Of a stretch of 10,144 nucleotides of DNA, positions 1 to 5,892 are shown in pieces. The notes under the pieces were generated by a model that was not told the origin of the DNA, did no database searches, and saw nothing but the letters and a program-made list of their open reading frames with translations. Every line of letters starts with the position of its first letter. The first letter of the stretch is position 1. The translations under genes and the position numbers were made by a program. Origin of the DNA: CAZESH01 sp964514665 (GTDB lineage: Bacteria; Bacillota; Bacilli; Paenibacillales; KCTC-25726); NCBI GenBank assembly GCA_964514665.1, contig CAZESH010000151.1, forward strand, positions 1-10,144, given 5' to 3'.

Positions 1-85
1 GGTCCTTTTCCAGCCGTTCCAAACGACGTGCACTGGCGGAACGCCGTTGCTCTTCCAAAAATTTCTCGAAAGCCTGTTCAAACAT
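1..85 (-). CDS. N-terminus of an unrecognised protein, running off the left edge
   Basis: Only the first 28 codons are in the window. They start at an ATG (85-83) preceded, 11 bases away, by a GGAGG ribosome binding site. The peptide begins MFEQAFEKFLEEQRR and continues as a charged, probably helical stretch rich in Glu and Arg. It resembles the start of a Paenibacillus protein family I loosely remember near groEL, some members of which look like DUF559-type endonuclease-fold proteins, but 28 residues cannot settle this. No function is assigned. The gene lies downstream of groEL on the same strand, beyond a strong terminator, so it probably depends on its own promoter or on read-through. I see no convincing -35/-10 pair in the 76 bases between the terminator's T-run and the start codon. 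Confidence 0.6.
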   Translation of the reverse strand, partial: MFEQAFEKFLEEQRRSASARRLERLEKD

Positions 86-161
86 CAATTAATCATCCTC
101 CATCGCGCTCAAATTTGGGAATATCCCAGGATGTGCATTACCGCCGAGAAGTAAGAAAACG

Positions 162-201
162 AAAAAAACGCCGATTCGGACATTGCTGTCCAGAATCGAC
201 G
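162..201 (-). terminator. Intrinsic terminator after groEL
   Basis: Read on the minus strand, CGTCGATTC pairs with GAATCGGCG (nine pairs, one G-T wobble). After a one-base bulge, GGACA pairs with TGTCC around a GCAA loop. Seven T residues follow immediately (168-162). The hairpin lies about 120 bases beyond the groEL stop and 77 bases before the next start codon. It most likely ends the groESL transcript. It could also act as an attenuator for the next gene, because its outer arm overlaps an alternative small hairpin (198-212). Confidence 0.9.
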
Positions 202-318
202 GTTCCTCCGTCTTTGTATATGCAACCGGATTACAGGAGCCTGCCGCCGGATAAGAGGCCGGAAGGCGTTGGCGGTTCCTATGCGAATCCGGGAGATCGC
301 TAAAGCTTAGCGATTTGC
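202..318 (-). other. Structured, non-coding spacer between groEL and its terminator
   Basis: This 117-base stretch holds no gene. On the minus strand it carries several short self-complementary elements. These include GACGG/CCGTC around AGGAA (198-212, overlapping the terminator arm), a GCCGCC-type arm facing GGCGG, and repeated CCGG and GGAACCG words. It may be the groEL 3' untranslated region or the leader of the next gene. It matches no riboswitch core that I can recite. Function is unknown. Confidence 0.4.
296..314 (-). other. Small perfect hairpin right after the groEL stop
   Basis: ATCGCTAA and TTAGCGAT form eight perfect base pairs around a three-base loop, starting five bases after the groEL stop codon. 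No T-run follows on the minus strand, so it is unlikely to terminate by itself. It could protect the groEL 3' end from exonucleases or assist the terminator downstream. That role is inferred. Confidence 0.55.
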
Positions 319-1950
319 TTACATCATGCCGCCCATACCGCCCATGCCGCCCATGTCAGGCATGCCGCCGCCTGTTTTCTCTTCCGGGAGATCGGCAACT
401 ACCGCTTCGGTGGTCAGGAACATGGCTGCAACGGATGCTGCATTTTGCAGTGCGGAACGGGTAACCTTCGCCGGATCGACGATCCCTGCTTGGAACATAT
501 CGACCCATTCGCCGGTTGCTGCATTATAGCCGGTTCCGATTTTTTCGTTCTTCAGGCGTTCCACGATCACGGAGCCTTCTTGGCCTGCGTTCGTCGAGAT
601 GATGCGAACCGGTTCTTCAAGCGCGCGCAGCACGATGTTCACTCCGGTTGCTTCGTCGCCGGAAGCGGAGACTGCTTTGACTGCGTTGTATACGTTCATC
701 AGCGCTGTACCGCCGCCGGATACAATACCTTCTTCAACTGCAGCGCGAGTGGAGTTCAATGCGTCCTCGATGCGCAGCTTGCGTTCTTTCAGCTCGGTTT
801 CGGTTGCTGCGCCGACTTTGATTACGGCTACGCCGCCGGCCAGTTTGGCCAAACGCTCTTGCAGCTTCTCGCGATCGAAATCGGAAGTCGTTTCTTCAAG
901 TTGGTTTCTGATTTGCGAGATTCGTCCGCCGATGTCTTTCTTGTCGCCGGAGCCGTCGACAATCACAGTGTTCTCTTTGGATACGCGGGCTTGACGGGAA
1001 CGTCCCAGCTGTTCCACCGTCGTGGACTTCAGCTCAAGGCCGAGCTCTTCCGTGATCACTTGACCGCCAGTAAGGGCTGCGATGTCGCCCAGCATGGCTT
1101 TGCGGCGATCGCCGAATCCAGGAGCTTTTACCGCTACGCAAGTAAACGTTCCGCGCAGTTTGTTGACCACGAGAGTGGCCAGCGCTTCGCCTTCCACGTC
1201 TTCCGCGATGATCAACAGCGGTTTGCCTTGCTGTACAACCTTTTCCAATACAGGCAGGATTTCTTGAATGTTGGTGATCTTTTTATCCGTAATCAGGATG
1301 TAAGGATCATCCAGAACAGCTTCCATCTTATCCGTGTCTGTTACCATATAAGGCGAGATGTAGCCGCGGTCGAACTGCATGCCTTCCACGACTTCCAGCT
1401 CGGTTGCGAAGCCTTTGGATTCTTCAACGGTGATCACGCCGTCGTTTCCGACTTTTTCCATAGCTTCGGCAATCAGGTCACCGACTTCTTCGTCGGCTGC
1501 GGAGATTGCGGCAACTTGGGAGATCGATTGCTTGCCTTCGATCGGCTTGGCGATGTTGGCCAGCTCTGCTACAGCAGCTTTAACGGCTTTTTCGATGCCT
1601 TTGCGGATGACCATCGGGTTGGCACCGGCCGTTACGTTCTTCAGGCCTTCGCGGATCATGGCTTGCGCCAATACGGTTGCAGTCGTCGTTCCGTCACCGG
1701 CAACGTCGTTGGTTTTGGTGGCGACTTCTTTAACAAGCTGTGCGCCCATGTTTTCGAACGTGTCTTCCAGTTCGATTTCCTTGGCAATCGTCACACCGTC
1801 ATTGGTGATGAGCGGGCTGCCGAATTTTTTCTCCAATACTACATTGCGGCCTTTCGGTCCAAGCGTAACTTTAACGGCATTCGCCAGTGCGTCCACGCCT
1901 CGCAGCATGGAACGGCGGGCTTCTTCACCGAACTTGATTTCTTTAGCCAT
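319..1950 (-). CDS. groEL: 60-kDa chaperonin GroEL
   Basis: GroEL forms the double seven-membered ring that encloses unfolded cytoplasmic proteins and, with GroES and ATP, lets them fold. At 543 residues it has the usual full length. Visible hallmarks are the ATP-site segment TLGPKGRNVVLE (29-40), the GDGTTT loop with its catalytic-site Asp86 (85-90), Asp396 in RIEDALNSTRAA (the counterpart of E. coli Asp398), the chaperonin signature AAVEEGIVSGGG (403-414), and the flexible Gly-Met-rich tail (527-543). The ATG at 1950 follows GAGGAGG by seven bases. It is the second gene of the groES-groEL operon, 60 bases after groES, and shares the CIRCE-controlled promoter. Nothing is broken or missing. 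A long antisense open frame across it is a composition artefact. Confidence 0.99.
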   Translation of the reverse strand: MAKEIKFGEEARRSMLRGVDALANAVKVTLGPKGRNVVLEKKFGSPLITNDGVTIAKEIELEDTFENMGAQLVKEVATKTNDVAGDGTTTATVLAQAMIREGLKNVTAGANPMVIRKGIEKAVKAAVAELANIAKPIEGKQSISQVAAISAADEEVGDLIAEAMEKVGNDGVITVEESKGFATELEVVEGMQFDRGYISPYMVTDTDKMEAVLDDPYILITDKKITNIQEILPVLEKVVQQGKPLLIIAEDVEGEALATLVVNKLRGTFTCVAVKAPGFGDRRKAMLGDIAALTGGQVITEELGLELKSTTVEQLGRSRQARVSKENTVIVDGSGDKKDIGGRISQIRNQLEETTSDFDREKLQERLAKLAGGVAVIKVGAATETELKERKLRIEDALNSTRAAVEEGIVSGGGTALMNVYNAVKAVSASGDEATGVNIVLRALEEPVRIISTNAGQEGSVIVERLKNEKIGTGYNAATGEWVDMFQAGIVDPAKVTRSALQNAASVAAMFLTTEAVVADLPEEKTGGGMPDMGGMGGMGGMM

Positions 1951-2010
1951 TGTCGTACCTCCTCAAAATAATCGAAAAAATGGATGGTCTTTTGTTGCGG
2001 AATGTTTACA

Positions 2011-2289
2011 TTACAAAATAGCCAAGATGTCGCTTTCGCGCATGATCAGCAGTTCGCGTCCTTCAAACTTCACTTCGGTTCCCGCATATTTGGAGAAAAT
2101 GACGAGGTCGCCTTCCTTAACTTCCAAAGGAATGCGCTCGCCGTCCTTCAGCGTTCCGCTGCCGACAGCAACGATTTTTCCCTCCTGCGGTTTCTCTTTC
2201 GCCGAGTCGGGAAGAACGATACCGCTTGAGGTTGTTTCTTCCTTCGCCACAGCTTCGATCACTACGCGATCGCCCAATGGTTTGATCAT
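2011..2289 (-). CDS. groES: 10-kDa co-chaperonin GroES
   Basis: GroES is the seven-membered lid that caps GroEL and closes the folding chamber. The 92-residue length is normal. It opens with the typical MIKPLGDRVVIE strand. The mobile loop that contacts GroEL is seen as ETTSSGIVLPDSA (about 18-30), and KYAGTEVKFEGRELLIMRE (about 67-85) forms the conserved C-terminal barrel part. The ATG at 2289 follows GGAGG by nine bases. It is the first gene of the operon. Its leader contains a CIRCE operator, so repression by HrcA and induction by heat or unfolded protein are expected from the family. The hrcA gene itself is not in this window. Confidence 0.99.
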   Translation of the reverse strand: MIKPLGDRVVIEAVAKEETTSSGIVLPDSAKEKPQEGKIVAVGSGTLKDGERIPLEVKEGDLVIFSKYAGTEVKFEGRELLIMRESDILAIL

Positions 2290-2343
2290 GTGAAATTGCC
2301 TCCTTCAGATATGTTTTTAATATTTTTTGATTAAGTAATATTA

Positions 2344-2370
2344 TTAGCACTCGACGGAGTTTAGTGCTAA
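2344..2370 (-). promoter_or_regulatory. CIRCE operator (HrcA binding site) of groESL
   Basis: The element reads TTAGCACTC, nine bases, TAGTGCTAA on the plus strand. This is the canonical 9-9-9 inverted repeat of CIRCE with one departure: the consensus half-site GAGTGCTAA begins with T here. It lies between the candidate -10 boxes and the groES ribosome binding site, about 55 bases before the start codon. There, bound HrcA would block transcription and the transcribed hairpin could affect mRNA stability. Confidence 0.95.
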
Positions 2371-2381
2371 CAACACTTATT

Positions 2382-2410
2382 ATAATACCGATTCGCTTGG
2401 CAATTTTCAA
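2382..2410 (-). promoter_or_regulatory. Sigma-A-type promoter of groES-groEL
   Basis: On the minus strand, TTGAAA (2410-2405) and TATTAT (2387-2382) are separated by exactly 17 bases. A perfect TATAAT overlaps three bases further on (2384-2379), with a 20-base spacer. The expected transcription start falls just before or at the CIRCE element, the standard arrangement in Firmicutes. Confidence 0.8.
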
Positions 2411-2501
2411 GTGGTTTCTTTTAAAATTTTGTAAATTTTTCTCGGCGCCTTTGCCTCAAACACACTTCCAACATTGTTATCCTTTTGCAGGAAATTTATT
2501 C

Positions 2502-2562
2502 AAAAAAACGGGGCAAGTAAATGAGGAGAATCGAGTCGGCATTCTCCCATTACTTCTCCCCG
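2502..2562 (-). terminator. Long intrinsic terminator overlapping the tatC stop codon
   Basis: On the minus strand three stacked stems pair: CGGGG with CCCCG, AAGTAA with TTACTT, and GGAGAAT with ATTCTCC. They are separated by tiny internal loops and close on a nine-base loop. A run of seven T residues follows (2508-2502). The first arm contains the last tatC codons and its TAA stop. No T-run exists in the plus direction, so it works one way. It isolates the tat genes from the groESL promoter, which begins about 90 bases further on. Confidence 0.92.
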
Positions 2563-3290
2563 TACTCTTCCACCCACGCTTTGTCCGCAGCCAACTGCCT
2601 GCGGTAGATGATCCGCGACATCGCAATGCTGAATTCATAAAGCAGGATCAGCGGAATCGTCACAATGATTGCCGAAATCACATCCGGCGGCGTGATCACC
2701 GCTCCAACGACCAGCAAGAGGACATAGGCGAAACGGCGGAATTTGCCGAGCCGGACCGGATTCAATATCCGCAGCTTGGTCAGGAACATCACGACAATCG
2801 GCAGCTCGAACAAAATCGAAATCGGCAACAGAATATTGAACATAAAGGTGATGTACTGAGTCACGCCATAGGTCAGGCTGAGCTCAAGCCGGTTCGCCAT
2901 CAGTTGGGTAAAGTACATCGCCATGGGAAAGACGACAAAATAGGCGAAGGCCAAGCCGACCAGAAACAGCAAAACGGCAAACGGGATATACTTCAGCGAG
3001 GCCTTGCGCTCCGCTTCGCGCAGTCCCGGTTTGACGAACGCCCAAAGCTGATAAAGGATAAAGGGCAAAGAAACCACAATGGCGACTGCGAAGGCGAACT
3101 GCATATAGATGCGAACCCCGTCCCAGGGCGAAAAGGCGTGCCAGTCGAGGCCTTTAATCGGCGCGGCTTCCTTCAGATAGCGGATGACCGGGTCGGCTGC
3201 CACCAACCCCCCCACGGTGGTTATGGCAAAAACAACAAGCACCCAGATGATCCGCTTGCGCAGCTCGCCCAGGTGTTCAATTAATGACAT
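2550..3290 (-). CDS. tatC: Twin-arginine translocase subunit TatC
   Basis: TatC is the membrane receptor that recognises twin-arginine signal peptides and nucleates the TatA pore for export of folded, often cofactor-containing proteins. The 246 residues fit the family and show about six membrane helices. Hallmarks are HLGELRKR near the N-terminus (5-12), LYQLWAFVKPGL with Glu92 and Glu94 just after it (79-94), FELP (161-164) and TPPD (200-203). The ATG at 3290 is the first possible start, because an in-frame TAG lies only two codons upstream. Its AGGA motif is just four bases from the start, a short spacing. It follows tatA by 55 bases with no terminator between, so the two form a minimal one-tatA, one-tatC operon like B. 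subtilis TatAyCy. Confidence 0.97.
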   Translation of the reverse strand: MSLIEHLGELRKRIIWVLVVFAITTVGGLVAADPVIRYLKEAAPIKGLDWHAFSPWDGVRIYMQFAFAVAIVVSLPFILYQLWAFVKPGLREAERKASLKYIPFAVLLFLVGLAFAYFVVFPMAMYFTQLMANRLELSLTYGVTQYITFMFNILLPISILFELPIVVMFLTKLRILNPVRLGKFRRFAYVLLLVVGAVITPPDVISAIIVTIPLILLYEFSIAMSRIIYRRQLAADKAWVEEYGEK

Positions 3291-3345
3291 GTCTTCCTAC
3301 TGCAAAATCCCTTCACCCGCCTAGTTCAGTGTATGCAAAAGCCTG

Positions 3346-3576
3346 CTAGTCCGGCAATCTGCGGTTCTCTTCCTTTTTCTCCACGCCATGGACTTCCTTG
3401 CGGGGCGGTGCAGGCGTTTCTTCCTCTTCGTCAAGCATTTCCTTGGCGCCTTTTTTAAATTCGCGCAGTGTTTTGCCGAAAGCCCTGCCCAGTTCGGGAA
3501 GCTTGTTCGGCCCGAACACGAGCAGCGCGACGATGACGATCAGAATCAATGTAGGCAAACCTATATTACCCAGCAT
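3346..3576 (-). CDS. tatA: Twin-arginine translocase subunit TatA
   Basis: TatA oligomerises around substrate-loaded TatC to let folded proteins cross the membrane. In Firmicutes with no TatB it also fills the TatB role. The 76 residues show one N-terminal membrane helix (about 6-21), the hinge FGPNKLPELG (21-30), an amphipathic helix GRAFGKTLREFKKG (30-43) and an acidic then basic tail. I chose the ATG at 3576 because GGAGG lies ten bases before it and MLGNIGLPTL is the usual family start. A TTG two codons upstream (3582) is possible but too close to the ribosome binding site. It has its own candidate promoter after mogA and is followed by tatC. Confidence 0.95.
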   Translation of the reverse strand: MLGNIGLPTLILIVIVALLVFGPNKLPELGRAFGKTLREFKKGAKEMLDEEEETPAPPRKEVHGVEKKEENRRLPD

Positions 3577-3620
3577 ACACAATCATCCTCCGAATTCTTT
3601 TAAGAACATTCCTATCTATT

Positions 3621-3649
3621 ATTGTACTCTCTATCCCTGTATCTAACAA
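3621..3649 (-). promoter_or_regulatory. Candidate sigma-A promoter of tatA-tatC
   Basis: TTGTTA (3649-3644) and TACAAT (3626-3621) are separated by 17 bases on the minus strand, in the 87-base gap between mogA and tatA. The -10 box matches five of six consensus bases and the -35 box four of six. No terminator separates mogA from tatA, so read-through from mogA may also supply tat expression. Confidence 0.5.
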
Positions 3650-3663
3650 ACTTCTTTTTTATC

Positions 3664-4149
3664 TCATTCTTCCGCGCTTCCGCCGATGATTTCCAGCGCG
3701 AGCGGCAGTATCTCCATAACGGCGCTGAAATGCTCGTGGGTGCCCTTCGGATTGCCCGGCAAATTCAGGATCAGCGTGCTTCCCCGAACCCCGGCCACTC
3801 CCCGTGTCAGCATTTCCTTTTTGGACTTTTGCATGGCATGCGCCCGCATCGCTTCGGCGATTCCGGGAGCCTCCCTGTCGATCACCCGCAGCGTGGCCTC
3901 GGGCGTCACATCTCTTGGGCCAAGTCCGATACCCCCGGTTGTAACGATCAGGTCGGCGTGGTAATAATCGGCCATCTCGATCAAAGCGGCCATGATTTCG
4001 TCAAGCTCGTCCGGCACGACACGATGATCGACAATGCTCCCCTGCAGCTCTTCTTCAATCAGCTCGCGAACCACTTGAGCGCTGGTATCTTCTTTTTCTC
4101 CCCTGGAACCTTTGTCACTGGCAATCAAGATCGCAGCCTTCCACTGCAT
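3664..4149 (-). CDS. mogA: MogA/MoaB-family molybdopterin biosynthesis protein
   Basis: Family members adenylylate molybdopterin, the step before molybdenum insertion in molybdenum cofactor synthesis, in the cytoplasm. The 161 residues show the fold's start WKAAILIASDKGSRGE, the substrate loop TTGGIGLGPRDVTPEA (70-85) with Asp80, and NLPGNPKG (129-136). The ATG at 4149 is preceded by AAGGGGG seven bases away; an upstream in-frame ATG at 4185 lacks such a site. One oddity: the usual TGGTG loop reads TGGIG, a Thr-to-Ile change explained by one base. MogA and MoaB cannot be told apart securely by eye, and some MoaB proteins are inactive paralogues. Its neighbours tatA and tatC export molybdoenzymes in many bacteria, a suggestive link only. 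Confidence 0.88.
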   Translation of the reverse strand: MQWKAAILIASDKGSRGEKEDTSAQVVRELIEEELQGSIVDHRVVPDELDEIMAALIEMADYYHADLIVTTGGIGLGPRDVTPEATLRVIDREAPGIAEAMRAHAMQKSKKEMLTRGVAGVRGSTLILNLPGNPKGTHEHFSAVMEILPLALEIIGGSAEE

Positions 4150-4240
4150 AGATGTTCCCCCTTGTCTTAGGACGCAACAAATCAATCTCTATACGCAGCT
4201 GTCATTGAAAAGTTCCGTTGGCTCTTCATGCGATGATTCC

Positions 4241-4269
4241 ATTGTACTTCAAAATCCGCAAGCTGTAAC
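4241..4269 (-). promoter_or_regulatory. Candidate promoter of mogA
   Basis: On the minus strand GTTACA (4269-4264) and TACAAT (4246-4241) have a 17-base spacer. They match four and five of six consensus bases. They lie about 90 bases before the mogA start, in the 162-base gap after the cyclo-ligase gene, which has no clear terminator. Confidence 0.4.
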
Positions 4270-4289
4270 TGCACGGGAAACCGTCAGAT

Positions 4290-4305
4290 TTCACAATATC
4301 GTGAA
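4290..4305. repeat. Short palindrome TTCAC-N6-GTGAA after the cyclo-ligase stop
   Basis: A perfect five-base inverted repeat with a six-base AT-rich centre begins seven bases beyond the cyclo-ligase stop. It could be a weak mRNA hairpin or an operator for a dimeric regulator. No T-run follows in the minus direction, so it is not a good terminator there. It is not the FNR/CRP arrangement, whose half-sites face the other way. Confidence 0.35.
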
Positions 4306-4311
4306 TTTTTC

Positions 4312-4947
4312 TTAACATTTTGGACAAATTTCGATCGTTTGCCGCTCCGTGAAAAGCACGTCCACCGTCAAATCGAAATCGGCAGCCGGCACATTTTCCC
4401 GCAGTTGGCAGTCAAATGCCATCGCAAGCTTGAGCGGAGGACGGACGCCGTTCTGCCCATACCAAGCGAAAAAGCGGTCGTAATAGCCGCCTCCATAGCC
4501 GAGACGCCGTCCCTCCCGATCAAAGGCGAGACCCGGCACCCATGCGATGTCTATCCGTCCGAGGTCATGCCACTGCGGCGTATCGGCAGCCGGCTCGCGA
4601 ATCCCCCACGAACCCGATGAAAGCTCCCCGTAGCTTTTGACGGCATGCAGCCGCATCCTCCGGGTGGAGCTGTCCACGCTTGGCACGAGCAGGGTCCACC
4701 CCAGCCGCCATGCGTTTTCGATTACTGGTGAAAGATCCAATTCCGTACGGAAAGGCAAATAGGCGAACATCGTATATGTCCGATTCTGCGGCTGCAGCGA
4801 TCCGGCATTGTCCAGCCATTGGAAGAAACGGCCGCAGGCCTGCTGCGATCTCTCCTCCCGCAGCTGCGCCGGCATTTGCCCGCGCATCGCTTCCATTTCC
4901 CGCCGCAGCTGCGCTTTTTGATTCGCTAATGATTGTGATTGCTCCAA
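4312..4947 (-). CDS. 5-formyltetrahydrofolate cyclo-ligase (methenyltetrahydrofolate synthetase)
   Basis: The enzyme uses ATP to convert 5-formyltetrahydrofolate to 5,10-methenyltetrahydrofolate, returning a storage or by-product folate to one-carbon metabolism in the cytoplasm. The family signature is clear: WVPGLAFDREGRRLG followed by YGGGYYDR (136-158). The substrate-site segment LPFRTELD (64-71) and GSWGIREP (112-119) are also present. I start it at the TTG at 4947: TGGGGAA precedes it, it gives a normal 211 residues, and the only upstream in-frame ATG (5046) would bury 120 bases inside the neighbouring gene. It then overlaps the preceding hydrolase gene by 22 bases, which suggests translational coupling. 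B. subtilis YqgN and E. coli YgfA are the family references. Confidence 0.9.
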   Translation of the reverse strand: MEQSQSLANQKAQLRREMEAMRGQMPAQLREERSQQACGRFFQWLDNAGSLQPQNRTYTMFAYLPFRTELDLSPVIENAWRLGWTLLVPSVDSSTRRMRLHAVKSYGELSSGSWGIREPAADTPQWHDLGRIDIAWVPGLAFDREGRRLGYGGGYYDRFFAWYGQNGVRPPLKLAMAFDCQLRENVPAADFDLTVDVLFTERQTIEICPKC

Positions 4948-5666
4948 TTCGATTCCCCACGTTCTTTGGATATTGCGGTGAATTGCCGCCAGGAAATGTC
5001 CGCCAGCACCGCATGATGATCGGATGCGGCGGTATGCTGCACCCATGCTTTTGCGGCAACTCCGTCACGGTTGACGAAGATGTGGTCGATTTCCTGACCG
5101 CCCTGCACGGTGGCCGTCTTCCCGGCCGGCTTGATCCGCTTCCAGTCCGGAGCCAGCTGCATGAAGATGCGATTGTCGATCTCCATGTTGAAATCGCCCA
5201 TCAGAATCGCAGGTCCGTTCACCTTGACGAGCATTTCCGTCAGCAGCGGGAACTGCTTGCGGCGATCCGCACCCGATACCGCCAAATGGGTATTGATCAG
5301 ATAAAACCTGCGCTCATCCGTATCGATCTGCACTTCCATGACGGTACGGTTCTCCTTGCTTCCCGGCATGGAGACCACCCGTTTGCAAACCTGCGGGAAA
5401 ACACTCAGCACGGCGTTTCCGTAGCGCGTAAACCCGAAACGCAGCGAGGTGGAAAAGCACCAATGCATGTTTAATTTCTTGGCCAGCCAGCGCACCTGAT
5501 CGCGGCAGTAACTGCGGATGTTGAAACGGTCAACTTCCTGAAGCGCCACAACTTGCGCGCCGCTTCTGGCGATTTCATCAGCTGTATAAGCAAGATCGAC
5601 TTTGTCGTTCAGCCCCCGTCCGTGCCGGATATTGAACGTCATCACCCGCAAGCTTCCGGTTTCCAT
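4926..5666 (-). CDS. Endonuclease/exonuclease/phosphatase-family metal-dependent hydrolase
   Basis: The fold hydrolyses phosphodiester or phosphomonoester bonds in nucleic acids, lipids or small phosphates using Mg2+. All expected active-site elements are visible in the 246 residues: MTFNIRHG with Asn12, LQEVD with Glu44, NTHLAV (125-130), GDFN (157-160), EIDHIF with Asp194 (192-197) and the terminal SDHHAV (215-220). No signal peptide or membrane helix is seen, so it is probably cytoplasmic. Sequence alone does not reveal the substrate; DNA repair exonuclease, RNase or phosphatase are all open. The ATG at 5666 follows a weak GGCGGGTGA site. Its 3' end overlaps the folate cyclo-ligase start, so the two are likely co-expressed, although no shared chemistry is evident. 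Confidence 0.88.
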   Translation of the reverse strand: METGSLRVMTFNIRHGRGLNDKVDLAYTADEIARSGAQVVALQEVDRFNIRSYCRDQVRWLAKKLNMHWCFSTSLRFGFTRYGNAVLSVFPQVCKRVVSMPGSKENRTVMEVQIDTDERRFYLINTHLAVSGADRRKQFPLLTEMLVKVNGPAILMGDFNMEIDNRIFMQLAPDWKRIKPAGKTATVQGGQEIDHIFVNRDGVAAKAWVQHTAASDHHAVLADISWRQFTAISKERGESNWSNHNH

Positions 5667-5892
5667 GATTCACCCGCCTTTTCCGATGCGTAATGTTGCC
5701 TTGACTCTATTTATAATATCCCAGCTTAATTTTCAATAGAACAAACCGAACGCCGCTGTTCACCAAAATCCGCCCGGACGAGCAGATAATACTGAATTTT
5801 ACGCTTGCGCGCGCTCTAGTGCAACTTGTACTTTTCAGTTAAACTGTAGTTATAATACCGACACGCAAACACTTATACGGAGGTTTGACAGC
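5667..5892. other. Divergent intergenic region between the hydrolase and ABC-F genes
   Basis: These 226 bases must hold promoters for both directions. The plus-strand promoter and ribosome binding site are seen near the right end. For the minus strand, TTGAAA (5736-5731) and TATAAA (5715-5710) are present, but only 15 bases apart, which makes a weak case. The middle (about 5750-5820) shows no gene and no clear structure. Confidence 0.5.
5826..5856 (+). promoter_or_regulatory. Candidate promoter of the ABC-F gene, with internal palindrome
   Basis: A perfect TATAAT (5851-5856) is preceded by TTGTAC (5826-5831) at a rather long 19-base spacing. The spacer contains CAGTTAAACTG (5836-5846), a perfect 5-1-5 palindrome. 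It overlaps a second one, AACTGTAGTT (5842-5851). Such a position would suit a repressor or a spacer-twisting activator. The predicted leader is only about 30 bases, too short for the uORF attenuators seen before some antibiotic-resistance ABC-F genes. Confidence 0.5.

Noticed and set aside
10..30. Lipoprotein signal reading of the 767-residue protein (Cys19 after FFS)
   Set aside because: FFSC does not fit the lipobox, which wants Leu/Val/Ile three residues before Cys. A conventional signal peptide ending near ALAAAD is the better fit. Positions here are residue numbers, not window bases.
202..318. Fragments resembling M-box (AGGCTCCTGTA), c-di-AMP (GGAGGAACC) or T-box antiterminator sequences
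   Set aside because: Each match is about ten bases, and the other obligatory core elements are missing or in the wrong order. The available length is too short for an M-box.
445..1971. A 508-codon open frame on the plus strand opposite groEL, plus a 304-codon frame running across groEL and groES
   Set aside because: Long antisense frames are common opposite groEL because of its codon bias. The products look like low-complexity shadows rich in Phe, Asp and Cys or Ser, with no domain and no good ribosome binding site.
4948..5046. ATG at 5046 as the start of the folate cyclo-ligase
   Set aside because: It would add 33 residues unlike the family and overlap the hydrolase gene by about 120 bases, with no ribosome binding site.
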